64,000 bases of DNA, from assembly GCA_002256435.1 (NCBI GenBank), contig NKJC01000001.1:1054001-1118000 (forward strand), in the 5' to 3' direction. The position numbers were made by a program, and so were the translations under genes. Positions 53,754-61,748 of this stretch are shown piece after piece (position 1 is the first letter of the stretch; each line of letters opens with the position of its first letter). The notes beneath the pieces were generated by a model. That model was given only the letters and a program-made list of their open reading frames with translations, was not told where the DNA came from and did not search any database. This DNA is from Chitinophagaceae bacterium BSSC1. Its GTDB lineage: Bacteria; Bacteroidota; Bacteroidia; Chitinophagales; Chitinophagaceae.

Positions 53754-54800
53754 ATGATGCGAAAAAAATATCTCTTCTCCTTTTTGCTGTTTCAGTTTCT
53801 AAGTAATGTTTTGTTTGCTCAACAAGTAGTCACATTTAGAAATCAAAATTGGCAAATCTGCAATGAAAAAGAAGCTTTATATGTTTCCGTTAATGAGCCC
53901 GAAAATGGCTTGTGGCATAGAAAGGATTATTTTCTTTTAAGTAAGAAATTGCAAATGGATGGTTACTATAAAGACTCTGCTAGCACCATTCAACATGGAA
54001 AGTTCACTTATTATTATCCCAACAAATCTGTTGAAACCATTTCCTATTTTGAAAACAATCAAAAGCAGGGAGAATATTTCAGCTTTTATCCAAATGGTAT
54101 CATGCGAGATAGTTTTCATTTTAAACAGGATATCCCAATTGGCATCTGTTCGGGATGGTATCCTAACGGTTACATTAGGGTAGAAATGCAAATGGATACC
54201 ATTGGAAAAGGAAAGGGACTGGCTATTGGTTTTTTTGAAAACGGTAATACTTCGTTTAAAGGACTTTTTAATGAAGGCTTGAGAAAATCAGGAAATTGGT
54301 TCTATTATCATGAAAATGGAAATAAAGCATCCGTAATTCAATTTCCCAAAACGGATAGTACAACCATTATCAAACCAAGAATCAAATTTGATCAATTTGA
54401 AAGCATTTATTATGATAGTACAATAAACTATTACAATGCTTTTTGCTATGACCAAAATGGATATCAATTAGACAGTTGCCGGCTAATAAACAAAGGTCCA
54501 GAATTTAGAGGAGGAATAAAAGCATGGACTAGTTATTTGGAGGGAAAAATGTTTGAAATAACTAGAACCCTTACTGGTGACCCTGGGTATATTAATATAA
54601 AGTATCGAGCTATGTTTATGATTAATGCCAAAGGCGCTACATCTCAGATTATGCTGGACAACGCTGTTGAGGAAAAAATGGATGAAAAAGTAGGAGATAT
54701 TATTCGGAATTCTAAAAACTGGATTCCAGCTAAACACAATAATAGAATCATTCCATTTTTACATACGCAATCAATGACTTTTATGCTCAATGTAAATTAA
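53754..54800 (+). CDS. MORN-repeat (YwqK-like) protein with TonB_C-like end
   Basis: 348 residues with signal peptide ending in NVLFAQQ; the next codon is also ATG. Four to five MORN-like repeats of the type KFTYYYPNKSVETISYFENN and GICSGWYPNGYIRVEMQMD fill about residues 75-185. The last hundred residues (YRAMFMINAKGATSQIMLDN...ILRNSKNWIPAK-like, ending MTFMLNVN) resemble the TonB C-terminal domain, but the protein has no transmembrane anchor or Pro-rich stalk beyond its signal. Function unknown; probably periplasmic or envelope-associated. Confidence 0.75.
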   Translation: MMRKKYLFSFLLFQFLSNVLFAQQVVTFRNQNWQICNEKEALYVSVNEPENGLWHRKDYFLLSKKLQMDGYYKDSASTIQHGKFTYYYPNKSVETISYFENNQKQGEYFSFYPNGIMRDSFHFKQDIPIGICSGWYPNGYIRVEMQMDTIGKGKGLAIGFFENGNTSFKGLFNEGLRKSGNWFYYHENGNKASVIQFPKTDSTTIIKPRIKFDQFESIYYDSTINYYNAFCYDQNGYQLDSCRLINKGPEFRGGIKAWTSYLEGKMFEITRTLTGDPGYINIKYRAMFMINAKGATSQIMLDNAVEEKMDEKVGDIIRNSKNWIPAKHNNRIIPFLHTQSMTFMLNVN

Positions 54801-54809
54801 ATTGTGTTT

Positions 54810-55910
54810 ATGCAATCCATACCCATCAATCAAAGAATCCAATCAGTAGATTTTTTCAGAGGCATTACCATGTTCCTCTTAGCGGGTGAAGCAAGTGGAT
54901 TGTATGAACACTTAAGAGAATCTGATTGGGTATTAATTAAAGGTCTTGGTCAAAGATTGGATCATCACGAGTGGCATGGACTTTATTTTTGGGATTTGAT
55001 TCAACCCTTCTTTATGTTTATAGTGGGGGTGTCTATTCCCTTTGCTGTGGCCAATAGGCAAAAAGCAGGCGAATCCATTAAAACCATTACCCAACACGCA
55101 TTTAAGAGAGCTGGCTTATTATTATTCTTTGGCTGGGGTTTGTATTTTGTAAACGCAGGTCATTTGGTATTTAGGTTTCAAAATGTGTTGGCACAGTTAT
55201 CGGTGACTTATATAGTAGCATTTTTAATCAGAGACAAATCATTCAAATTTCAACTGGGGCTTTCTTTGATCCTGCTTTTATTGATTGACCTTGCTTACCG
55301 GTATTTTCCAGTTGAGGGATTTAACCATCCTTGGGTGCCATTTGAAAATCTAGGGGCATGGTTTAATAACACCATTGAAGGGGTTGAGAAAGCTTCTATC
55401 TGGTCAAGTTTAAATGCAGTATCTACCACGGCACATACTATTTGGGGGGTGCTTTGTGGCAAATTATTGATGCAAGAAAAACCTGCTCAGGAAAAAATTC
55501 AAAGCCTAGTGCTTGCTGGCGTTTTTTGTATGCTATTTGGTTATAGTTTAGACCTATTAGACATTACACCCATCATTAAAAAAATAGCTACCAGTTCTTT
55601 TGTTTTTGCCAGTGGCGGATGGGCAATATTGGTATTATCCTTTTCTTATTGGTTAATAGACGTACAACATCAATTTACCAAGGGCGCCAAATTCTTTATC
55701 ATAGTAGGGTCCAATAGTTTGTTTATCTATTTGTTTTTTAATATTGGTGGGGCTGAATTATTACAACATATATTGGAGCCCTTTGTCAAACTCCTATTTG
55801 CTTGGAGCGGCGAATACAGCGCCAAGATACTCACCAGCTGTTCCGTTTGGTTGGCCATGTGGGGCATCTGTTATTGGTTATACCAGAAGAAACTATTTTT
55901 TAAATTTTAG
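54810..55910 (+). CDS. DUF5009/HGSNAT-like membrane acyltransferase
   Basis: 366 residues from ATG 54810 (a GTG two codons earlier is possible). About ten membrane helices. The N-terminal motif RIQSVDFFRGITMFLLAGEASG and WDLIQPFFMFIVGVSIPFA match the NagX/DUF5009 group related to heparan-alpha-glucosaminide N-acetyltransferase, which moves an acetyl group from cytoplasmic acetyl-CoA to an amino sugar across a membrane. It follows the MORN gene by nine bases, so the two may share an mRNA. Acceptor unknown. Confidence 0.85.
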   Translation: MQSIPINQRIQSVDFFRGITMFLLAGEASGLYEHLRESDWVLIKGLGQRLDHHEWHGLYFWDLIQPFFMFIVGVSIPFAVANRQKAGESIKTITQHAFKRAGLLLFFGWGLYFVNAGHLVFRFQNVLAQLSVTYIVAFLIRDKSFKFQLGLSLILLLLIDLAYRYFPVEGFNHPWVPFENLGAWFNNTIEGVEKASIWSSLNAVSTTAHTIWGVLCGKLLMQEKPAQEKIQSLVLAGVFCMLFGYSLDLLDITPIIKKIATSSFVFASGGWAILVLSFSYWLIDVQHQFTKGAKFFIIVGSNSLFIYLFFNIGGAELLQHILEPFVKLLFAWSGEYSAKILTSCSVWLAMWGICYWLYQKKLFFKF

Positions 55911-56203
55911 TACCCATTTGAAAGGGATCTGCCGCCCTTTAGCTCAAATTGGAATCCCTATTTTTTAAACCCATACAGAGTATGCATAATCCAATAATCC
56001 TTTTCCATTAACCCTGCCTAAATGCCCATTTCCTTTACTACAATATCAAGAAGAGATTTGAAGTCTTTATATTGCATGGATATTAAATTAATTTTCAGGC
56101 ATTATTAAACGCCTCAAAGTGGTAGCTCCTATGATTATGATACTGAAATAGAAAAATTAGAACTTAAAAGCAATGCTTTTAGAATATTTAGATTTAATAT
56201 GAC
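55911..56203. other. Longest non-coding gap, composition boundary
   Basis: About 290 bases between convergent genes. It holds a short AAAGGG/CCCTTT stem at 55921-55940 (no T-run) and a TAAAAGC/GCTTTTA stem at 56165-56181. I see no gene, tRNA or mobile-element end. From here to the right edge the DNA is noticeably more AT-rich. Confidence 0.6.
56165..56181 (-). terminator. Weak hairpin after the aldolase gene
   Basis: A perfect seven-base stem TAAAAGC-AAT-GCTTTTA, 23 bases past the aldolase stop on the minus strand. The downstream minus sequence is A/T-rich but has no clean T-run, so terminator function is uncertain. Confidence 0.35.
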
Positions 56204-56857
56204 CTAAGAAAAGCTTTTTGCATCTTCTAGAAATTTAGCCAACCCAATATCTGTTAGTGGATGCCTTAAAAGCCCTAAAATTGAATCTAAAGGACAAGTA
56301 CAAACATTTGCCCCTGCCTCAGCACAGCGAACAATATGCAAAGAATTTCTTATTGAAGCTGCTAAAATTTGAGTTTTAAAATTTTGAGTAGAATAAATCT
56401 GAGCAATTTGTTCTATTAGTTTTATCCCATCTAAACAAGTATCATCAATTCTACCTAAAAAGGGAGAAACATAAGTAGCACCAGCTTTAGCAGCGAGAAT
56501 AGCCTGACCAGCTGAGAAAATCAATGTACAATTAGTTCTAATCCCATTGTCTGTAAACCATTTGATAGCCTTAATTCCATCTTTTATCATTGGCACTTTA
56601 ACTACAATATTTTTATGGATAGACATTAAGCTTTTGCCTTCCTCGATCATGCCATTAAAATCAGTAGAGATTACTTCAGCACTTACATCACCATCAACCA
56701 TTTTACAAATTGTTTTGTAATGTTGATTAACTGCTTCAGTACCTTTAATTCCTTCTTTAGCCATCAATGATGGATTAGTAGTAACCCCATCTAGTATTCC
56801 AAGATCATTGGCTTCTTTGATTTGAGCTAAATTAGCTGTGTCGATAAAAAATTTCAT
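56204..56857 (-). CDS. fsa: Fructose-6-phosphate aldolase/transaldolase-like (TalC/Fsa)
   Basis: 217 residues, the length of the small transaldolase group. MKFFIDTANLAQIKEANDLGILDGVTTNPSLMAKEG is the family start; the Schiff-base Lys is in NIVVKVPM; TNCTLIFSAGQAILAAKAGATYVSPFLGRIDD and AASIRN follow. It interconverts C3 and C6 (or C7) sugar phosphates. It is the last gene of the nucleoside cluster, three bases after nupG, where a transaldolase-like enzyme would feed ribose phosphate into central metabolism. Confidence 0.92.
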   Translation of the reverse strand: MKFFIDTANLAQIKEANDLGILDGVTTNPSLMAKEGIKGTEAVNQHYKTICKMVDGDVSAEVISTDFNGMIEEGKSLMSIHKNIVVKVPMIKDGIKAIKWFTDNGIRTNCTLIFSAGQAILAAKAGATYVSPFLGRIDDTCLDGIKLIEQIAQIYSTQNFKTQILAASIRNSLHIVRCAEAGANVCTCPLDSILGLLRHPLTDIGLAKFLEDAKSFS

Positions 56858-56860
56858 ATT

Positions 56861-58111
56861 CTATTTATTTAAATTTTTTGATTGGTTAAATACAATCTTA
56901 TGTTTTGTCTGCTTGAAAAGCAATGCAAAACCAATACAAATAATCAAAGCATATAATGCAAATGTTAACCAAATTGAATGCCAGTCCTTAATTTCATTTT
57001 TTGTGTAAAAATCAACTATAAAACCACTGCCATAAGCGCCAATTACTGCTCCAATTCCATTTACCATCATCATAAATAAGCCTTGAGCACTAGATCTAAT
57101 TTTACTGTCTGCCGAATTGTTTACAAATAAAGAACCGGATATGAAATAAAAATCAAACGCCATCCCATAAATAAACATGGATAAAATAAGAAAAAACAAA
57201 CCAAGTCCTTCTGGTGCACCAAATCCAAAAAGGGCAAACCTAAATACCCACGCAGTCATACTCATCATGACTACTATTTTTATACCAAACCTCTTAAAAA
57301 AATAAGGAATTAGTAGGATAAAAAACACTTCAGATAGTTGAGATATTGACATTAGAAAAACTGAATGCTTTACAGCAAATGAATCTGGATAAGCCATGTT
57401 GAAATCATTTAAAAATGGCACTCCCCAAATATTGGTTACTTGTAATGAAGCCCCTAATAGTATAGAAAAAATAAAAAATATCTTTAAGGGTTTTTGTCTA
57501 AATAAAACAAATGCATCAAGTCCAAACCTTTGTAACATTGTCTTATTAGTAAGTTTATTGGTAGGTACTTTAGGTAAAGTAAATGAATAAAGGCCTAATA
57601 TTAATGAAGACACTGATGCTAGGTAAAATTGACCACTTGTGATATTAAAACCTAATAAATCAATTATCCAGGCTGCAATAATAAACCCAACTGTTCCCCA
57701 AACTCTAACAGGTGGAAAATGCTTAATTGGATCAAACCCTTTAGTTTCAAGATTATAATAAGAAATTGAATTATTTAGAGCCAGAGTTGGCATATAGGCC
57801 GAAGATACTAGTAATGCAATGAGATAAAAGTTGCCATAAGAGCTAGTATAGCTTAATATAATGAATAAAGCACTTAACAATAAATGAAGGATCCCAAGAA
57901 CTTTTTCCGCTCCAACCCATCTGTCTGAGATTAATCCTATAATTGGAGGAATAAATACCGATGCAATTCCAAGTGTTGCATAAACTGACCCAACTTCGAC
58001 TCCTGAAAATTTTAAATTGGTAACCATGTAAGCACCAATTGACAATAGCCAACTTCCCCAACAAAAGAATTCTAAAAAATTAAGTATTAATAACCTTAGT
58101 TTAATATTCAT
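56861..58111 (-). CDS. nupG: NupG-type nucleoside:proton symporter
   Basis: 416 residues, 12 membrane helices. The N-terminal half is very close in pattern to E. coli NupG: FLEFFCWGSWLLSIGAYM, VGSVYATLGIASVFIPPIIG, SAYMPTLALNNSISYY and FPPVRVWGTVGFI. It carries nucleosides across the inner membrane. It starts 18 bases after the deoD stop, so nucleosides entering here would meet purine-nucleoside phosphorylase. Confidence 0.94.
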   Translation of the reverse strand: MNIKLRLLILNFLEFFCWGSWLLSIGAYMVTNLKFSGVEVGSVYATLGIASVFIPPIIGLISDRWVGAEKVLGILHLLLSALFIILSYTSSYGNFYLIALLVSSAYMPTLALNNSISYYNLETKGFDPIKHFPPVRVWGTVGFIIAAWIIDLLGFNITSGQFYLASVSSLILGLYSFTLPKVPTNKLTNKTMLQRFGLDAFVLFRQKPLKIFFIFSILLGASLQVTNIWGVPFLNDFNMAYPDSFAVKHSVFLMSISQLSEVFFILLIPYFFKRFGIKIVVMMSMTAWVFRFALFGFGAPEGLGLFFLILSMFIYGMAFDFYFISGSLFVNNSADSKIRSSAQGLFMMMVNGIGAVIGAYGSGFIVDFYTKNEIKDWHSIWLTFALYALIICIGFALLFKQTKHKIVFNQSKNLNK

Positions 58112-58129
58112 ACTTGTAATTTGATAAGT

Positions 58130-58834
58130 TTAAATACACTCAAATGCTAGTTCAATCATACTATTAAATGAAAGCAATCTTTGTTCAGATGACAAAGCTT
58201 CCTTTCTAAGTATATGATCTGAAACTGTAAGTATTGAAAGTGCTTTTTTCCGGTATTTTGCAGCAAGTGTATAAAGTGCTGCTGTTTCCATATCTACACC
58301 TAAAACGCCAAATTCCTTCCAACTTTTAAAATCGCTTCCATAGAAATTTTCCTCATAAAAGAAATCACTGCTAAGAATTGTTCCGGTTTTTACGTTTTTC
58401 TTTTGATTTAAACTTGTATTCCAAGCTTTAGTTAGAAGACTGAAATCAGCTACAGGTGAAAAATCACAATTATTGAAGCGTAATTTGTTCATATTTGAGT
58501 CTGTACATGCCCCAATAGTTAAAACTATGTCCATGAGTTTTATTTCTTCTTGTATAGCTCCACAAGATCCAATACGAATTAGATTGTTAACCCCGTAGGT
58601 TTTAATTAATTCTGTTACATAAATACTGTGAGATGGCATACCCATTCCTGTTCCTTGGATACTTAAACGTTTGCCATTATAGAACCCTGTATATCCTAAC
58701 ATGCCCCTGACATTATTATAACAGTAGAAGTCCGTAAGATACTTTTCAGCTATATATTTTGCTCTTTGAGGATCTCCAGGTAAAAGAATAGTATCAGCAA
58801 TATCTCCAATTTTAGCTTCATTATGAATAGCCAT
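58130..58834 (-). CDS. deoD: Purine-nucleoside phosphorylase, DeoD type
   Basis: 234 residues, as expected for the hexameric bacterial type. IGDIADTILLPGDPQRAKYIAEKYL at the start holds the phosphate-binding GDPxR, followed by GMGMPSHSIYVTELI, LIRIGSCGA, LGVDMETAALYTLAA with the ribose-binding Met-Glu, and ILTVSDH with the catalytic Asp. It splits inosine, guanosine or adenosine (and deoxy forms) with phosphate to base and (deoxy)ribose-1-phosphate. Cytoplasmic; 89 bases downstream of the adenosine deaminase gene. Confidence 0.95.
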   Translation of the reverse strand: MAIHNEAKIGDIADTILLPGDPQRAKYIAEKYLTDFYCYNNVRGMLGYTGFYNGKRLSIQGTGMGMPSHSIYVTELIKTYGVNNLIRIGSCGAIQEEIKLMDIVLTIGACTDSNMNKLRFNNCDFSPVADFSLLTKAWNTSLNQKKNVKTGTILSSDFFYEENFYGSDFKSWKEFGVLGVDMETAALYTLAAKYRKKALSILTVSDHILRKEALSSEQRLLSFNSMIELAFECI

Positions 58835-58923
58835 GGCATTACATTTTTAATTAAAATATTATTATTTCTATTTAGTTGATTATATCCAGTTAAACTGTTG
58901 CGTTATAAACTTGAAGCTGAGAT

Positions 58924-60432
58924 TTATTTTTTATTAGAATCGCTTACGAATTTGTTCCAATCGTTTTGCAAATGAATCAATGCTACTTTCCTTTCTTCAT
59001 TTTTTAATGATGAATAGTTGATAGAGTTAAGGACTAATTTTTTTAACCCAGTTAGTTCTAAATCCCAAGCCATAAATGCAACCCAAAAATCATAGCTTAA
59101 TCCATCATACCCAAAAACTCCTGGATCGTCACTATTAATAGAACATTGAATACCATTTGCCATTAAAACTCTGGCTGGATGATTTCTTAAATCACTTACA
59201 TAACCCAATTCTTGATTGCTCAAAGGACTTATCTCAACTAAATTGTTTCTGGACTTTATTTGATTCATTAAGGCAGGGAAATAAATTAGATTTAATCCAT
59301 GTCCTATTCGTTTATTTAAATCAAGAGGGAGGTTTAATAAATTTGTATTTGACAGATTATTACTTTCACCAGCATGCATATACAAAGGCATTTTAATACC
59401 ATACTGATTTTCAAGTGTAGTAATGGTTTTCAATGTGCTTTTAAAATAGGCAATGTTGTTGCCTGTTGCCTCATCTGCTACTAGATCAAATCCAGAAATG
59501 TAGTTAGGATATTTTAGTTTTAGTTCAAATGCATTTTTTAATTGATGCTTTACTTCTATACTATCTAAAAACTTAAAACTCGTATATATTAATTTTAATG
59601 TAAACTTGGGGTTCCTCTTTTGTATATGTAATACAATATCATTTAAATCATGAATGGTGGTATCAGATGAATAATTATTATTTAATTCATCAAATAAATT
59701 ACCAAAAATGTATCTTATTTCAAGATGTTGAATGTTATCCTTCAAAAGAACATTAAATGAAGTGGCATAATATTCTTTAAAAAACGGCCGATACTGAAGA
59801 AGTAAATTTATCCGTTTAAACCTTTTTTCAAATTCAATCCAATAATCTAAATATTCAACAAGGGTTGCTCTGTTTAGAGTAAGTTGTTTTTTCAATATTT
59901 CTTTTGCATCTTTTTCTTTCTGCAAATAGTCTGATAATGCTGTAAAACCAATAGGTTGAGTTTTGTTTAAAAATATTGCAAGTTGACCTTTTATATAGTC
60001 TTTGGTTTCTGTACCAGTGTAGACATAACTATCTTTAAACTTTAAAGCTATATTAATTATTGAATCTGGGTTTAATATACCACCACTATGACTATGCAAA
60101 AGTCCACCTTTCGGCATAGAATTAAGTAGTCTAAATAATTGCGATGACTCAATAAAGGGTTTTAATTCTGTAAGAGAACTATTAAATAATGGTAGATGTT
60201 TTTCCTTTGATTTTTGTATTATATCAAACCTTAAATTATTTAGTTTATTATTAAGTGTTTGTTCATCATATGTTAACTGAATATTACAGGCAAAATTCAA
60301 TGTATCTTTTGGCTCTTCATTTTTAGTGTATATCTGACTATTATCTGTTAAGATATTGCTCAACTTTAGATTTGATGTTTTACAACCCAGTATTATTATT
60401 GATGCCATTAGGGCATAAAATAACTTTACCAT
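58924..60432 (-). CDS. Extracytoplasmic adenosine deaminase-family lipoprotein (ADGF-like)
   Basis: 502 residues, longer than cytoplasmic Add (about 335) because of an N-terminal region of about 100 residues, as in secreted ADGF-type deaminases. Lipobox in IIILGCKTS. Zinc ligands and catalytic residues are present: LLHSHSGGIL (HxH), LYMHAGESNN (His and the catalytic Glu), IGHGLNL, EISPLSNQELG and NSDDPGVFG (Asp pair). It should turn (deoxy)adenosine to (deoxy)inosine outside the inner membrane. Low-GC relative to the rest of the window. Confidence 0.92.
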   Translation of the reverse strand: MVKLFYALMASIIILGCKTSNLKLSNILTDNSQIYTKNEEPKDTLNFACNIQLTYDEQTLNNKLNNLRFDIIQKSKEKHLPLFNSSLTELKPFIESSQLFRLLNSMPKGGLLHSHSGGILNPDSIINIALKFKDSYVYTGTETKDYIKGQLAIFLNKTQPIGFTALSDYLQKEKDAKEILKKQLTLNRATLVEYLDYWIEFEKRFKRINLLLQYRPFFKEYYATSFNVLLKDNIQHLEIRYIFGNLFDELNNNYSSDTTIHDLNDIVLHIQKRNPKFTLKLIYTSFKFLDSIEVKHQLKNAFELKLKYPNYISGFDLVADEATGNNIAYFKSTLKTITTLENQYGIKMPLYMHAGESNNLSNTNLLNLPLDLNKRIGHGLNLIYFPALMNQIKSRNNLVEISPLSNQELGYVSDLRNHPARVLMANGIQCSINSDDPGVFGYDGLSYDFWVAFMAWDLELTGLKKLVLNSINYSSLKNEERKVALIHLQNDWNKFVSDSNKK

Positions 60433-60471
60433 ATATAAATGATTTAATTAACAAAATAAATTGAATAGTTA

Positions 60472-61740
60472 TTACTCTGAAGAGTAGGGACCAAATACTC
60501 TTTTGATCTGTACTTTATTATTTAAAGTTTCCCCTATTAAAGCATAATATGTTTTTCCCCCAGGAAGCACTCGTATTATTATATGACCAAAAATGCTTTT
60601 ATAAGTATCGGTAAGCCAAAAGCCTAAAGTGGTTTTTGTTTCATCCAGTATATTAGTTGCGAATACATTTTTGTTTCCATTATATATCATACGGTGTAAT
60701 ACTTCTTCACCAGGATGATTACTACTCCATGTTTGTTGAACTATTGTTTGAGGATTGAGGTATTTAAGAAAATTTTCATTAGCCGCATCTCTACAACCAT
60801 GGTGGCATAATGTAGTAACTTCCACTTTGCCCACAGCTTTTGCCATAGGGGTTTCTACATCATACCAATTAGGCATTCCAAATCCTCTCAACCCCGTATT
60901 GTCACCTCCTGTAAAGTAGTCGAACTTGCCATATGAAATTTTAATAGCAAGACTCATTGTATTCTCATTAAAAAATCCGTTTCCATCAATAGCACTATCC
61001 GCATTAAAGTATTCAACTGTTTCAGTTCCTTTACCAGTCCAGATTGTTCCATTTGCTTTAATTCCGCGAATAGAAAAAGAAGGGTAGATGCTTTGTTTGT
61101 ATTTAAGTTTAATTTGTTCTTCACTACCTGGTTTTAATTGTTCTGCAACCAAGCCATTGTTTTTTTGTTGGTAAGAAATAAATTTCTGTAGATTTAAAAA
61201 TATGCTTGGTTCTTTTTGATACGCTATATTCAAGTTTGTAGGAAAATTATAATTAGGATAATTTCTATCAATTAGCTTATTAATTTTTAATGATTCTCCA
61301 ACATCTGTTATTCCGGTTATCTTGTACGCTCCATTTGTGGAAGTTTGCGTTGAGGCTGTAATTCCTCCTATATGATCATCATGGAAATGGGTTAATAAAG
61401 CATAATCAATTTCTGGCTTAATTGCATTTGGCAATACTTGCTTAATATATTTCACAATCCACTGTCCAGCGCTGTTTGAATTGTCAGGATAAGGAGAGGT
61501 TGGCATTAACGGATATCCCCCTCTTCTCAATTTTCTATCGCCTATATCTCCTGCATCAACTAGCATTGTTGTTCCATCAGGCATTATAATAAAAGCACAA
61601 TCACCACTCCCGGTTAATATATGATGGATATCAAGATACCCTTCTTTCCATTCAATGCTTGATGTATCTGCAACAGTTTGAGCATTAACTGAAAATATTA
61701 ATATTAAACCTATTAGAGTAGCAATTGTACTTTTATACAT
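60472..61740 (-). CDS. Secreted ComEC/Rec2-type metallo-beta-lactamase-fold hydrolase
   Basis: About 422 residues from ATG 61740 (a GTG two codons earlier is possible). Signal peptide ends in FSVNAQ. The start of the domain, GYLDIHHILTGSGDCAFIIMPDGTTMLVDAG, is the pattern of the stand-alone ComEC MBL domain; metal ligands are in LTHFHDDHIGGI, GGDNTG and TLCHHGCRDA. ComEC C-terminal domains are thought to degrade DNA; this protein has no membrane channel. In this cluster an extracellular nuclease or phosphodiesterase is a reasonable guess, unproven. It starts eight bases after the TonB-receptor stop. Confidence 0.85.
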   Translation of the reverse strand: MYKSTIATLIGLILIFSVNAQTVADTSSIEWKEGYLDIHHILTGSGDCAFIIMPDGTTMLVDAGDIGDRKLRRGGYPLMPTSPYPDNSNSAGQWIVKYIKQVLPNAIKPEIDYALLTHFHDDHIGGITASTQTSTNGAYKITGITDVGESLKINKLIDRNYPNYNFPTNLNIAYQKEPSIFLNLQKFISYQQKNNGLVAEQLKPGSEEQIKLKYKQSIYPSFSIRGIKANGTIWTGKGTETVEYFNADSAIDGNGFFNENTMSLAIKISYGKFDYFTGGDNTGLRGFGMPNWYDVETPMAKAVGKVEVTTLCHHGCRDAANENFLKYLNPQTIVQQTWSSNHPGEEVLHRMIYNGNKNVFATNILDETKTTLGFWLTDTYKSIFGHIIIRVLPGGKTYYALIGETLNNKVQIKRVFGPYSSE

Positions 61741-61748
61741 AATCACTG

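Noticed and set aside
55921..55940. AAAGGG/CCCTTT hairpin as terminator of the acyltransferase gene
   Set aside because: Six-base stem without a following T-run; too weak to call.
55911..56203. tRNA, small RNA or mobile-element remnant in the longest gap
   Set aside because: No cloverleaf, no T-loop motif, no transposase fragment or terminal repeats found by eye.
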